Shown: positions 46,915-55,932 of the stretch, piece by piece | Layout: each line of letters opens with the position of its first letter | Position numbering within the stretch: position 1 is the first letter of the stretch | Source: Candidatus Eisenbacteria bacterium | Lineage (GTDB): Bacteria > Eisenbacteria > RBG-16-71-46 | DNA length: 64,000 bases | Direction: 5' to 3' | NCBI GenBank assembly: GCA_020847735.1 | Contig: JADLBL010000021.1 | Coordinates: 1 to 64,000, forward strand | Program-made: the position numbers and the translations under genes | The notes under the pieces: generated by a model | Seen by the model: the letters and a program-made list of their open reading frames with translations, nothing else | The model's database searches: none | What the model was told of the DNA's origin: nothing

Positions 46915-47060
46915 CGGATCCGCGCGGCCCGCGCCGGTCCGGGGCCGTGCCGGCCGCGCCGGCGCGCTTGCGCCGTGCTGTCGTTTCGGGTTTGCTCTGC
47001 GCGCCTGTTCGCGCCGCGCCGCTGCGGGCCGCGCGGCCTTCCTTCCGGGACGGGGACCCC

Positions 47061-48344
47061 ATGCACGACTTGAAATTCCTGCGCGCCAACCGCGACAAGG
47101 TCGAGGCCGGCATCGCCCTGAAGGGCATGACGGTGGACCTCGGCCGCTTCTATCAGCTCGAGGAACGGCGGCTCGCGCTGCTGCACGAGACCGAGCAGCT
47201 CAAGGCGAAGCGCAACGCCGCGAGCGAGGAGATCGCCGGGCTCAAGAAGTCCGGCGGGGACGCTTCGGCGCAGATCGCCGAGATGCGCGCGGTCGGCGAG
47301 CGCGTCAAGGAGCTCGACGCCGAGCTGCGCACGCTCGAGGAGGAAAGCACGACGCTCGCGGGCTGGATCCCGCAACTGCCGCACGCGAGCGTGCCGCCCG
47401 GCCGCGACGCGGCGCAGAACCAGCTCGTGCGCACCTGGGGCGAGGTGCCGAAGTTCGACTTCGAGCCGAAGCCCCACTGGGACCTGGCCACGAACCTCGG
47501 GCTCCTCGACTTCGACCGCGCGAGCAAGATCTCGGGCTCGGGATTCCTGCTCTTCACCGGCCTCGGCGCGCGCCTCGAGCGGGCGCTCATCGCCTTCATG
47601 CTCGACCTGCACACCACCCGGCACGGCTACCGCGAGTACTCGCCGCCGCACGTCGTGCGCCGCGCCGCGCTGTACGGCACCGGGCAGCTGCCCAAGCTGG
47701 AAGGCGACATGTATCACATCGGCGAGGACGACCTGTTCCTCAACCCGACGGCGGAAGTGCCGGTCACGAACATCTGGCGCGACGAAATCCTCGAGCCCGG
47801 CACGGTGCCGATGCGCGCGACCGCGTACTGCGCTTCGTACCGCCGCGAGGCGGGTGCCGCCGGCCGCGACACGCGCGGCATGGTGCGCGTGCACCAGTTC
47901 GACAAGGTCGAGCTGGTCCGGATCGTGCCGCCCGAGACGAGCTACGACGAGCACGAATCGCTGGCGCGCGACGTGGCCGACGTCTTCGAGGCGCTCGAGC
48001 TGCCCTACCGGGTCGTGCTGCTGTGCAGCGGCGACATGAGCTTCGCCGCCGCGAAGTGCTACGACTTCGAGGTCTGGTCGCCCGGCACCGGCGCCTGGCT
48101 GGAATGTTCCTCGTGCTCGAACTTCGAGGATTTCCAGTCGCGCCGCATGGGCATGCGCTTCCGCCGGGAGGCCGGGGCGAAGGTCGAGTACCCGCACACG
48201 CTCAACGCGTCGGGCGTCGCGCTGCCGCGCACGTTCGCGACGCTGCTCGAGAACCACCAGCGCGCCGACGGGTCGGTGGCGATCCCGAAGGCTCTGCGTC
48301 CGTACCTCGGCGGCCTCGAGGAACTGAGGCCGGCGAACGCCTGA
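47061..48344 (+). CDS. serS: Seryl-tRNA synthetase
   Basis: 427 residues, class II synthetase. The N-terminal coiled-coil tRNA-binding arm is about 25-105 ([20 protein letters not shown]). Motif 2 is [20 protein letters not shown], followed by FDKVELVRI. Motif 3 is [20 protein letters not shown], with ALRPYLGG after it; most homologues have NGSGLAVGR there, so Ala and Pro replace Gly and Gly. ATG at 47061 is where homology begins. The long upstream open frame in the same phase is a shadow. Confidence 0.96.
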   Translation: MHDLKFLRANRDKVEAGIALKGMTVDLGRFYQLEERRLALLHETEQLKAKRNAASEEIAGLKKSGGDASAQIAEMRAVGERVKELDAELRTLEEESTTLAGWIPQLPHASVPPGRDAAQNQLVRTWGEVPKFDFEPKPHWDLATNLGLLDFDRASKISGSGFLLFTGLGARLERALIAFMLDLHTTRHGYREYSPPHVVRRAALYGTGQLPKLEGDMYHIGEDDLFLNPTAEVPVTNIWRDEILEPGTVPMRATAYCASYRREAGAAGRDTRGMVRVHQFDKVELVRIVPPETSYDEHESLARDVADVFEALELPYRVVLLCSGDMSFAAAKCYDFEVWSPGTGAWLECSSCSNFEDFQSRRMGMRFRREAGAKVEYPHTLNASGVALPRTFATLLENHQRADGSVAIPKALRPYLGGLEELRPANA

Positions 48345-48396
48345 CCCCGCGGTGGAGCGGCGGCCCGAGGGCCGCCGCCCGGGAGGCCCTCGCCCC

Positions 48397-49689
48397 ATGG
48401 AACAGCCGGACGCACCCGGACCGCTGCGCGGCACGCTGCTGCTCAGGACCGGCCTGTTTGTCGGCGGCGGACTGCTCGTGGCGGCGGTCTTCCTGTTCAC
48501 CAACCAGATGGTGGGGCGGCTGTCGGCGCAGGTCTCGACGACCTCCGGCGTGCTCGCGCGCCTGTGCGCGCAGGCCTCGTTCCCGGCGACCGACAACCCG
48601 CAGATCCGCGCGATCTTCACCGATGTCATCGCGAACATCGACTTCCCGATCGTCATCACCGACACGACGGGGCTGCCGCGCGCCTGGCGGGAAGTCGGGG
48701 TGGATCCGGCGCTGGTGCCGAGCGAGTCGCTCGACAGCCTGACGATCGGCCTGCCGATTTCGCCGCCCGTCTCGGCGCGCATCCGCAAGGTCAGCGCGCG
48801 CATCCCCGAGCTGGACCGGCGCCATGCCCCGATCCCGATGACGGAGCCGAACACCAGACGCGTGCTCGGCATGCTGCACTATGGCGAGCCGCCGGTGCTC
48901 GACCGGCTGCGCTGGATGCCGTATCTGGCCGTCGGCGGAACGGGACTGCTGCTGCTGCTCGGCATGTCGGGCCTCGCGGGCATCCGCGCGGCCGAGAAGC
49001 GCACGATCTGGGTGGGCATGGCGAAGGAGACGGCGCACCAGCTGGGCACGCCGCTGTCGAGCCTGCTCGGCTGGGTCGAGCTGCTGCGCGCGCACGTCGA
49101 GTCGGCGCCGGCGGGCGGACCGGCGACGATTCCCCGCCAGGAGCTGGGCGAGACGCTCGACGACATGGAGCGCGACATCGAGCGGCTCAGCCGGATCGCG
49201 CAGCGCTTCAGCCAGATCGGCTCCGCCCCGCAGCTGCAGCTGCAGGACGTGACGCCGGTCGTGCGCGAGGCGGCGGCCTACGTGCGCCGCCGGCTGCCGC
49301 AGCGGGCCGGCGGCCTCGAGCTGCGAGAGCGCTACGGCGAGGTTCCGCCCATCAACCTGAACCGCGAGCTCATCGAGTGGGCGGTCGAAAACCTGCTGAT
49401 CAACGCGCTCGACGCCGTGGACAAGCGGCCGGCGGTGATCGAGGTCGCGGTCGAGCGCCGGGCCGAGACCGAGGAGGTCGAGATCACCGTCAGCGACAAC
49501 GGCCGCGGCATGACGCGCGAGCAGCAGCGACGGGCGTTCGAGACCGGCTACTCGACGAAGCGCAGGGGCTGGGGGCTGGGACTGGCGCTGGCGCGGCGGG
49601 TCGTGCAGGAGTACCACGCGGGCCGCATCGAGATCCGCAGCAGCGCCCCGGGCCAGGGCACCGTGATGGTGATTCGCTTCCCGACCTGA
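48397..49689 (+). CDS. Membrane sensor histidine kinase
   Basis: 430 residues from ATG with GGGAGG ten bases upstream. Transmembrane helices at about 15-35 and 176-196 enclose a periplasmic sensor of about 140 residues (FPIVITDTTGLPRAWREVGV). The H-box is AKETAHQLGTPLSSLLGWVE with His214. The ATPase domain has NLLINALDAV, SDNGRGM and GWGLGLALARRVV. It autophosphorylates and hands phosphate to a response regulator. None is adjacent; the PorX-like regulator is 2.9 kb downstream, beyond two minus-strand genes, and is a candidate partner. Confidence 0.9.
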   Translation: MEQPDAPGPLRGTLLLRTGLFVGGGLLVAAVFLFTNQMVGRLSAQVSTTSGVLARLCAQASFPATDNPQIRAIFTDVIANIDFPIVITDTTGLPRAWREVGVDPALVPSESLDSLTIGLPISPPVSARIRKVSARIPELDRRHAPIPMTEPNTRRVLGMLHYGEPPVLDRLRWMPYLAVGGTGLLLLLGMSGLAGIRAAEKRTIWVGMAKETAHQLGTPLSSLLGWVELLRAHVESAPAGGPATIPRQELGETLDDMERDIERLSRIAQRFSQIGSAPQLQLQDVTPVVREAAAYVRRRLPQRAGGLELRERYGEVPPINLNRELIEWAVENLLINALDAVDKRPAVIEVAVERRAETEEVEITVSDNGRGMTREQQRRAFETGYSTKRRGWGLGLALARRVVQEYHAGRIEIRSSAPGQGTVMVIRFPT

Positions 49690-49701
49690 CGCCGGCCGGC
49701 G

Positions 49702-50574
49702 CTACGGCGACAGCGCGAGCGTGATGTCGCCGTCGGCGCTGCGCACCCGCAGCGGAACGCTGCCGCCGTTGAGGGAGCCGGCGAGCGTGTCGTGGCGGAT
49801 CGCGCCCCGGGTCGTGACGGGCAGGTCCACGCGCAACGCGCCGTCCCGGGTGCCGGCGTCGAGCAGGACGCTCAGGTCACGCGGAATCCGCAGCGTGATC
49901 GAACCGTCGCCGCTCTCGACGTTCCAGGCTTCGGCCGCCTGCGAGCCGGCGCGAACGGTGGCCTCGAGGCGGCCGTCGCCGGTCCGCAGGTCGAGCCGGT
50001 CGAAGCGCCCCGCGACGCGCAGCCGGCCGTCGCCGGTGCGCGCGAGGAGTGAGCCGTCGAGGCTGTCGGCGTCAATGCCGCCGTCGCCGCTCATGAGCAC
50101 GACGTCGCCGCGCAGGCCGGTCGCGCGGATGGCGCCGTCGCCGGACTCGAGGGCGATCGCGCCCTGCAGTGCCTCGCAGTTGATGCTGCCGTCGCCGCTG
50201 CGCGCCGACAGGTCGCAATCCCCGGGGACGGTCACGTCCACTTCGAACTTCGTTTCGATCGCGCCGAAGACGACCCAGTCGTGCTGCTCGCGCGCCACGA
50301 TGCGCACGGTGTCCCCCGACTGTTCGAGTTCGACCTTCGGCTCGCGCGGGCCGCTCGTCAGGCCCCAGGAGCTGACCGAGTAGTGGACGCGCGCGACCAC
50401 CCTGCCGCCTTCGCCGCGGTGGACGCGGACCCTGGCCTCGTCGGTCACAATGCGAATCACCGGCGTGCTGGACACGTTCCAGGACTTGTTCCAGTCGCGG
50501 ACCTTCGCGGCGTGGGCCGGGGTGGCCAGCGTGAGGGCCGCGAGCGCGGCGGCGGTGAACACGATGGGGCGCAT
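49702..50574 (-). CDS. Secreted DUF4097-like beta-repeat protein
   Basis: 290 residues. ATG at 50574 has GGAGG upstream. The signal peptide is about 1-23 (ending AHA). The mature protein is built of short repeated beta rungs: SARSGDGSINCEALQGAIAL, ESGDGAIRATGLRGDVVLMS, GDGGIDADSLDG, RTGDGRLRVAGRFDRLDLRT. This is the SGDGxI pattern of the DUF4097 putative-adhesin family. Its role is not established. Minus strand, upstream of the histidine kinase in the opposite direction, and 120 bases after the M28 peptidase in the same direction, so possibly an operon with it. Confidence 0.75.
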   Translation of the reverse strand: MRPIVFTAAALAALTLATPAHAAKVRDWNKSWNVSSTPVIRIVTDEARVRVHRGEGGRVVARVHYSVSSWGLTSGPREPKVELEQSGDTVRIVAREQHDWVVFGAIETKFEVDVTVPGDCDLSARSGDGSINCEALQGAIALESGDGAIRATGLRGDVVLMSGDGGIDADSLDGSLLARTGDGRLRVAGRFDRLDLRTGDGRLEATVRAGSQAAEAWNVESGDGSITLRIPRDLSVLLDAGTRDGALRVDLPVTTRGAIRHDTLAGSLNGGSVPLRVRSADGDITLALSP

Positions 50575-50696
50575 GAAAGAACCTCCCGAGGTCGGTGGCG
50601 GACGACGGGCTCTACGGCGAGTCGGTGGCGCGGGTTGCTCTCGGCGCAGGCCCGCCCCCGGCTGTTTCGCGCCGGGTGGGGCCGGGCAGCCGGGAG

Positions 50697-52376
50697 TCAG
50701 CGCCGCGCGCCGAAGCGGCGCCCGAAGAAGTCGCCCTCGATCCAGCGCGGGGCCTGCGGGGCGTCGGCCGCCAGCCAGGCGGCGAGGAAGGCCATGCGCG
50801 TGAATCGCGCGCCGCCCTCCCAGTCGAACGGCTGCGCCAGGTCGTCGCCCGGAGCGTGGTAGCGCTCCTCCCTCCACTTGCGCACGGCTTCGGCCGCTTC
50901 GGGGGTGCCGTCGTCGCCCGAGACGGGGAAGATCGCGGGCACGCCCTGCTTCACGAACGAGAACTGGTCGCTGCGCACGAACACGACCTCCTCGGGCGAG
51001 GGATCGGGCACGACCGCGAGGCCGGCCAGTCTGGCGGCCCGCTCGAGCACCGGCCCGAGGCTCGAGTGCTCGGCCCCGATGGCGACGACGCGCGTCAGCG
51101 GGTTCAGCATCAGGATCATGTCGAGGTTGATGTCGCCGACCAGGTCCAGGCCCGCGGGGGCGGACCTGCGGGCGAGGAAGTCGGAGCCCTGCAGTCCGTT
51201 CTCCTCGCCGGTCAGCGCCACGAACAGGATCGAGCGACGCGGGCGGATGCGCAGGCGCGTGAACGCGCGCGCGACCTCGAGCATCATCGCCGTGCCCGAG
51301 GCGTTGTCGTAGGCGCCGTTGTAGATCGAGTCCCCGTCCACCGGCTGGCCGATGCCGAGGTGGTCGAGGTGGGCGCTGACGACGATCGCCTCGTTCGCGA
51401 GGCGCGGGTCGGAACCGCGCAGCAGGCCGAGCACGTTCGCGCTCGCCGCGGCCGACTGGCGGGTCACCACCCGGGCCCGCACGCGCGGCTCGAGATCGAA
51501 CCCGCCCGCCTGACCCGAATCGGCGGCGGTCGCCGCGTCGCCGAACGATTTCGGCGCGCCCGCGAAGACGGCCGCGACGCCGTCGGGTGAGAGGCGCGCG
51601 CTCAGCTCGAGAAGCGCCTGCACGTTCGCGGGTGCGCCGCCTTCGTCCACCCATCGGTACCTCGGCAGACGCGACTGCCGGCGCGTGCGGTCCCACGGCT
51701 GGCGGACCTGGTCGGCGGGCTTGAGCACCTGCAGGATTCCCACCGCGCCGCGCGAGACCGCGGCCTGCTCCTTGACGAGGCTGTGCGAGTAGTAGGCGCG
51801 CTCGTCGTGCGGAAAGCGGGGCGGCGCGCCGCGGAACTCGACCACGACCTTGCCGCGCACGTCGAGCTCGGCGAAGTCGTCGTGCCCCAGTTCGGGCGCC
51901 GAAACGCCGAATCCCGCGAACACGATCGGCGCGTCGGTGGACCAGACCTCGCGCAGGAAGTCGGGCTGGACCAGGGCGTCGCGCCCGAGCGCAAGCGGCT
52001 GCTCGGCCTCGCCGCGGACGAGCGACAGCGTCGTGCGCTCCTCGTCGAGCACCGCGCGGCGCAGCGGCACGCGCTGGTGGAACAACGAGTCGCCCGCGGG
52101 TTCGAGGCCGAGCGCGGCCATGCGCGCGGCGACGTAGGCCGCGGCGAGGTCGTAGCCGCGCGTCGCCGTGCCGCGGCCCTCGAGCAGGTCGTCGGCGAGG
52201 AACGCCACGTCGGCGTGCAGGCGGCCGCCCGCGATCTCGCCGGCCGCCGCGGTGACGGCGGCGGGAATCGGCTGTGCCGGCGTCGCCGCCGGTGCGGTTC
52301 CCGCCGCAAGCGCGGTGAACGCCGCGGCGAACAGGACGGCCACGGGGAGCGCGCGGAAGTCTCGGCACGTGATCAC
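50697..52376 (-). CDS. Secreted M28-family zinc aminopeptidase with PA domain
   Basis: 559 residues from GTG at 52376, with GAGG upstream. The signal peptide is about 1-32. A PA-like domain at roughly 130-300 (IVFAGFGVSAPELGHDDFAE, LDVRGKVVVEFRGAP) is inserted before the catalytic domain. Zinc and catalytic motifs are SAHLDHLGIGQ, GAYDNASGTAMMLEVAR, LTGEENGLQGS, INLDMI and a late RYHAPGDDL. It releases N-terminal residues from peptides in the periplasm or outside the cell. No sorting domain at the C-terminus, so it is probably periplasmic. Confidence 0.92.
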   Translation of the reverse strand: MITCRDFRALPVAVLFAAAFTALAAGTAPAATPAQPIPAAVTAAAGEIAGGRLHADVAFLADDLLEGRGTATRGYDLAAAYVAARMAALGLEPAGDSLFHQRVPLRRAVLDEERTTLSLVRGEAEQPLALGRDALVQPDFLREVWSTDAPIVFAGFGVSAPELGHDDFAELDVRGKVVVEFRGAPPRFPHDERAYYSHSLVKEQAAVSRGAVGILQVLKPADQVRQPWDRTRRQSRLPRYRWVDEGGAPANVQALLELSARLSPDGVAAVFAGAPKSFGDAATAADSGQAGGFDLEPRVRARVVTRQSAAASANVLGLLRGSDPRLANEAIVVSAHLDHLGIGQPVDGDSIYNGAYDNASGTAMMLEVARAFTRLRIRPRRSILFVALTGEENGLQGSDFLARRSAPAGLDLVGDINLDMILMLNPLTRVVAIGAEHSSLGPVLERAARLAGLAVVPDPSPEEVVFVRSDQFSFVKQGVPAIFPVSGDDGTPEAAEAVRKWREERYHAPGDDLAQPFDWEGGARFTRMAFLAAWLAADAPQAPRWIEGDFFGRRFGARR

Positions 52377-52569
52377 GTCGGCCTCGCGATGGGCGGTGAA
52401 GGAACTGCGACCCGGAGGGCAATGTAGTGCAGTTCGCCGCGGGCGGCACGGACCGGCGGGGGGCCGGACGGCGTCGCGGGTGAACGCCCGGCCTTGACCG
52501 GTCCCGCCGGGCCGCCGAACATGCCCGCGCCGCGACCCCCGACCCACCCCGCCGCACACACGGGACGCC

Positions 52570-54168
52570 ATGCCGACCGAAACCCGCCGACATATCCTCT
52601 GGGCCGACGACGAAATCGACCTGCTCAAGCCGCACATCCGGTTCCTCGAGCAGAAGGGCTACGAAGTCACCGCCGTGCCCAGCGGCCACGACGCGCTCAC
52701 CGCGCTCGCCCGGGAGCACTTCGACGTCCTGCTCATTGACGAGATGATGCCGGGCCTGGGCGGCCTCGAGACGCTGGCCGAACTCAAGTCCCGCGAGGCG
52801 GCGCTGCCGGTCATCCTCATCACCAAGAGCGAGGAGGAAACGCTCATGGAGGAGGCGATCGGCAGGCGCATCACCGACTACCTGATCAAGCCGGTCAATC
52901 CGTCGCAGGTGTTCCTCGCCTGCAAGCGGGTGTTCGACGCGCAGAAGCTGCAGGACTCGCAGCGCGCCCGCGAGTACGTGGGCGAGATGCAGCGCTGGCA
53001 GTCGCTCGACCTGCGCCGGCTCGACTGGGAGGGCTGGTCGAACCTCGCCGTCGAGGTCTCGAAGTGGGACGTCTCGCTCGACGGGGCGCCCGAGGCCGGA
53101 CTGCAGCAGGCGCACGGGGACTTCCGGCGCGGGCTCAACGCCGAGTTCTCGAAATTCATCGAGGAGCGCTACCCGGGCTGGGTCCAGGCGGCGTCGAAGG
53201 GCGGGACGGAGAACCGGCCGACGCTCTCGACCGACGTCGTGCGCCGCGCGGTGGTGCCGCACCTCAAGGCCGGGCGGCGGGTGATCTTCATCATCGTGGA
53301 CTGCATGCGCCTGGACCAGTGGTTCACGCTCGAGCCGCTGCTCGAGGACTGGTTCGAGGTCCAGCGCGAGTACTACTGCTCGATCCTGCCGACCGCGACG
53401 CCCTACTCGCGCAACGCCATCTTTTCGGGCCTGCTGCCCGCCGACATGCAGCGCCGCCACCCGGACCTCTGGCAGGAGACGGCCGGCGACGAGCGCGCGC
53501 GGAACCGCTTCGAACGCCAGCTGCTCGACTTCCAGCTCGAGCGGCTCGGCGCGACGCCCGCGACGCCGCCCAAGTACCTCAAGATCTACGACGTGGACGA
53601 GGCGCACGCGACGCGGCGCCAGATCAACTCGTTCGGCGGCGTGCCGCTGGTCTCGATGGTGTTCAACTTCCTCGACATCCTCGCGCACGGCCGCAGCGAG
53701 AGCGACATCCTGCAGGAGCTGGCGCCCGACGAGGCGGCGTTCCGCGCGGTGATGAAGGCGTGGTTCACGCACTCGCCCCTGTACGAGATCTTCCAGGCGC
53801 TGGCGACGCAGGACTGCACCGTGGTGGTGACCACCGATCACGGCGCGGTGCTCGGGCGGCGGTCGGCGCTCGTGTACGGCAACCGCGAGGCCAGCACGAA
53901 CCTGCGTTACAAGTTCGGGGTCAACCTCAACACGGACGCCAAGAACGCGATCATCGTGCGCAAGCCGGCCGAGTACCTGCTGCCCGACGACGCGGTGAGC
54001 AAGAACTACGTGCTCGCGCGCGAGGACTACTACTTCGTCTATCCGACGAAGTTCCACGAGTACGAGCGCCAGTACCACGGCTCGTTCCAGCACGGCGGCG
54101 TGTCCATCGAGGAGATGATCCTGCCGCTGGTGACGCTGCGGCCGAAGGCCCCGCGAACCGGAACGTGA
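52570..54168 (+). CDS. porX: PorX-like response regulator with PglZ/alkaline-phosphatase-type domain
   Basis: 532 residues. The N-terminal receiver domain, 1-125, has WADDE, Asp57 in LLIDEMMPGLGG and Lys in ILITKSEEE, so it can be phosphorylated. A linker leads to a PglZ domain of the alkaline-phosphatase superfamily (about 200-525): VIFIIVDCMRLDQW, ILPTATPYSRNAIFSGLLPA, VTTDHGAVLG and FQHGGVSIEEMILPLV, with the metal-binding Asp, Thr and His residues in place. This exact two-domain layout is PorX, the regulator and phosphodiesterase of the type IX secretion system. It is coupled to tsaE by a GTGA overlap. It fits with the three FlgD-like sorting domains encoded in the window. Confidence 0.88.
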   Translation: MPTETRRHILWADDEIDLLKPHIRFLEQKGYEVTAVPSGHDALTALAREHFDVLLIDEMMPGLGGLETLAELKSREAALPVILITKSEEETLMEEAIGRRITDYLIKPVNPSQVFLACKRVFDAQKLQDSQRAREYVGEMQRWQSLDLRRLDWEGWSNLAVEVSKWDVSLDGAPEAGLQQAHGDFRRGLNAEFSKFIEERYPGWVQAASKGGTENRPTLSTDVVRRAVVPHLKAGRRVIFIIVDCMRLDQWFTLEPLLEDWFEVQREYYCSILPTATPYSRNAIFSGLLPADMQRRHPDLWQETAGDERARNRFERQLLDFQLERLGATPATPPKYLKIYDVDEAHATRRQINSFGGVPLVSMVFNFLDILAHGRSESDILQELAPDEAAFRAVMKAWFTHSPLYEIFQALATQDCTVVVTTDHGAVLGRRSALVYGNREASTNLRYKFGVNLNTDAKNAIIVRKPAEYLLPDDAVSKNYVLAREDYYFVYPTKFHEYERQYHGSFQHGGVSIEEMILPLVTLRPKAPRTGT

Positions 54169-54647
54169 GCGCGACAGGGGTGCGGCGGACCGCGTCGGTC
54201 GGGGAGACCGAACGCCTCGGCGCGGCGTTCGCTCCGGCGTTGCGCGCCGGCGACGTGCTCGCGCTGAACGGCGAGCTGGGCGCCGGCAAGACGCGGTTCG
54301 TGGCCGGTCTGGCGCGCGGCCTCGACCCGAAGGCGCGCGTGCGCAGCCCGTCGTTCACGCTCGTCAACGAGTACGCCGGCACGCCGCGCCTGTATCATCT
54401 CGACCTCTACCGGCTCGTCACCGGCGAGGTGGACGGGCTCGGACTCGACGAATACGCCGAGCAGGGCGCGCTGGTGGTCGAGTGGGGCGAGCGCCTGCCG
54501 GCCCACTGGCTGGCGGACGCGCTGGCGCTGCGCTTCACGCCGGGGGAGGGAGACCTGCGGGAGATCGAGGCCTCCCTGCCCGCGGCCGGTTCCGTGCGCG
54601 GCCGCGAACTGCTCGCCGCCTGGCGGGCGCTGCCGGAGCGCGCGTGA
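54165..54647 (+). CDS. tsaE: tRNA threonylcarbamoyl adenosine synthesis ATPase TsaE
   Basis: 160 residues. Walker A GELGAGKT at 36-43, followed by RSPSFTLVNEYAG, LYHLDLYRL and a second conserved part VVEWGERLP. It drives the TsaB-TsaD complex that makes t6A37 in ANN-decoding tRNAs. Starts inside the porX stop and ends inside the tsaB-rimI start (both GTGA), so it is translated between an envelope regulator and its own partner. Confidence 0.94.
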   Translation: MSATGVRRTASVGETERLGAAFAPALRAGDVLALNGELGAGKTRFVAGLARGLDPKARVRSPSFTLVNEYAGTPRLYHLDLYRLVTGEVDGLGLDEYAEQGALVVEWGERLPAHWLADALALRFTPGEGDLREIEASLPAAGSVRGRELLAAWRALPERA

Positions 54648-55870
54648 CCGGGCTCGCGATCGAGGCCGCCACCGAGCACGTCGAGGTCGCGGTCGTCTCG
54701 CCCGACGGCGTGCTCGCGCACCTCGTCGAGAACGTCGGTCACGGCCACACGCGCCGCCTCACGCCGCTCGTCATGCAGGCGCTGGCCGAAGCGCGGACGG
54801 CGCCGGATTCGCTCGCCTGGGTCGGGGCCGACCTCGGGCCGGGCTCGTTCACCGGCGTGCGCGTCGGGCTGGCGACGGCCCGGGCCTTCGCGTTCGCCTC
54901 CGGCGCGCGGTTGTCCGGCGCCTCGAGCCTCGCAGCCCTCGCGCACGCTTCGCCGGCGCGCCGCGCACTCGTCGTGCCGCTTGTCAACGCCGGCCGGCGC
55001 GATGTCTACGCGGGCTTCTACCGAGTGGACGCGCGCGGCGCCACCTCGCAGCTCGCCGCGCCGCGCGTGCTGCCCGCCGAGGCCCTGCGCGAGGCGGTCG
55101 CCGAGGCGCTGGCGCTGCTTCCCGGGCACACGGTGCGCTTCATCGGACCCGGCGCGGGGCGCGAACGCGAGCGGCTCGAGCGGTGGCATCCGACCTCGAC
55201 GGCGCTGGAGTTCCGTCACGACGGGCTCTCGGCCCTCGATCTCGCGGCCGCTGTTCGCCTCCCGGACGGCCCCGGCGGAGGCCTGCCCGCGGCCGGGCGC
55301 GAGGCGGAGCCGGTGTACGTGCGCTCGGCCCAGGCCGAGGAGCGGGTTCGCCGGGCGGTCTCGGGAGCGGTTCCGATCACGCTGCGGGACCTGCGGGAGG
55401 ACGATCTGCCGGCGGTCGTCGCGATCGAGCAGCGCGTCTTCGGCGACCCGTGGCCGGAATCGCTGTTCCGCGAGCTGCTGACCACTCCCGAGCGGAGCAG
55501 TGCGGCGGGCCGCTACTTCTCGCGGGCGCGCGTCGCCGAGCGCGAGGGCGCCATCGCCGGCTACGCGGTCAGCACCGTCGGCGAGCCCGCCGCGAGTCTC
55601 GAGAACCTCGCGACCGCGCCGGGCCAGCGGCGCAACGGCGTCGCGCGCGCGCTGCTCGCCGACCTGTTCGAGCACGGCGCGACGCACGGCGTGCGCACGG
55701 TGACGCTCGAGGTGCGGGCGTCCAACGCCGCCGCCCAGGCCCTCTACCGCGCCTACGGCTTCCGGCTGGCCGGCCTGCGGCGCGGCTACTACACCCACCC
55801 GCTCGAGGACGCGCTGCTCATGACCGCGCCGCTCGACACGGCGCTGGCGATCGCGCGCGGCGAAGGCTGA
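54644..55870 (+). CDS. tsaB: TsaB-RimI fusion protein
   Basis: 408 residues combining two genes that are usually separate neighbours. Residues 1-225 are TsaB (GLAIEAATEHVEVAVV, GHTRRLTPLV, DLGPGSFTGVRVGLATARAF), the scaffold for t6A synthesis. Residues 245-408 are a GNAT N-acetyltransferase of RimI type (ITLRDLREDDLPAVVAIEQR, the acetyl-CoA loop QRRNGVA at 328-334, LEVRASNAAAQALYRAYGF), which acetylates ribosomal protein S18 or other N-termini. There is no internal stop or strong start near the junction. TsaD is not in the window. Confidence 0.92.
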   Translation: MTGLAIEAATEHVEVAVVSPDGVLAHLVENVGHGHTRRLTPLVMQALAEARTAPDSLAWVGADLGPGSFTGVRVGLATARAFAFASGARLSGASSLAALAHASPARRALVVPLVNAGRRDVYAGFYRVDARGATSQLAAPRVLPAEALREAVAEALALLPGHTVRFIGPGAGRERERLERWHPTSTALEFRHDGLSALDLAAAVRLPDGPGGGLPAAGREAEPVYVRSAQAEERVRRAVSGAVPITLRDLREDDLPAVVAIEQRVFGDPWPESLFRELLTTPERSSAAGRYFSRARVAEREGAIAGYAVSTVGEPAASLENLATAPGQRRNGVARALLADLFEHGATHGVRTVTLEVRASNAAAQALYRAYGFRLAGLRRGYYTHPLEDALLMTAPLDTALAIARGEG

Positions 55871-55932
55871 CAGCCGTCCTCGCGGACGGTCGCGATGCCC
55901 CGCGTCCAGCGCGCCGCGCGCGCCGCGGCCCG

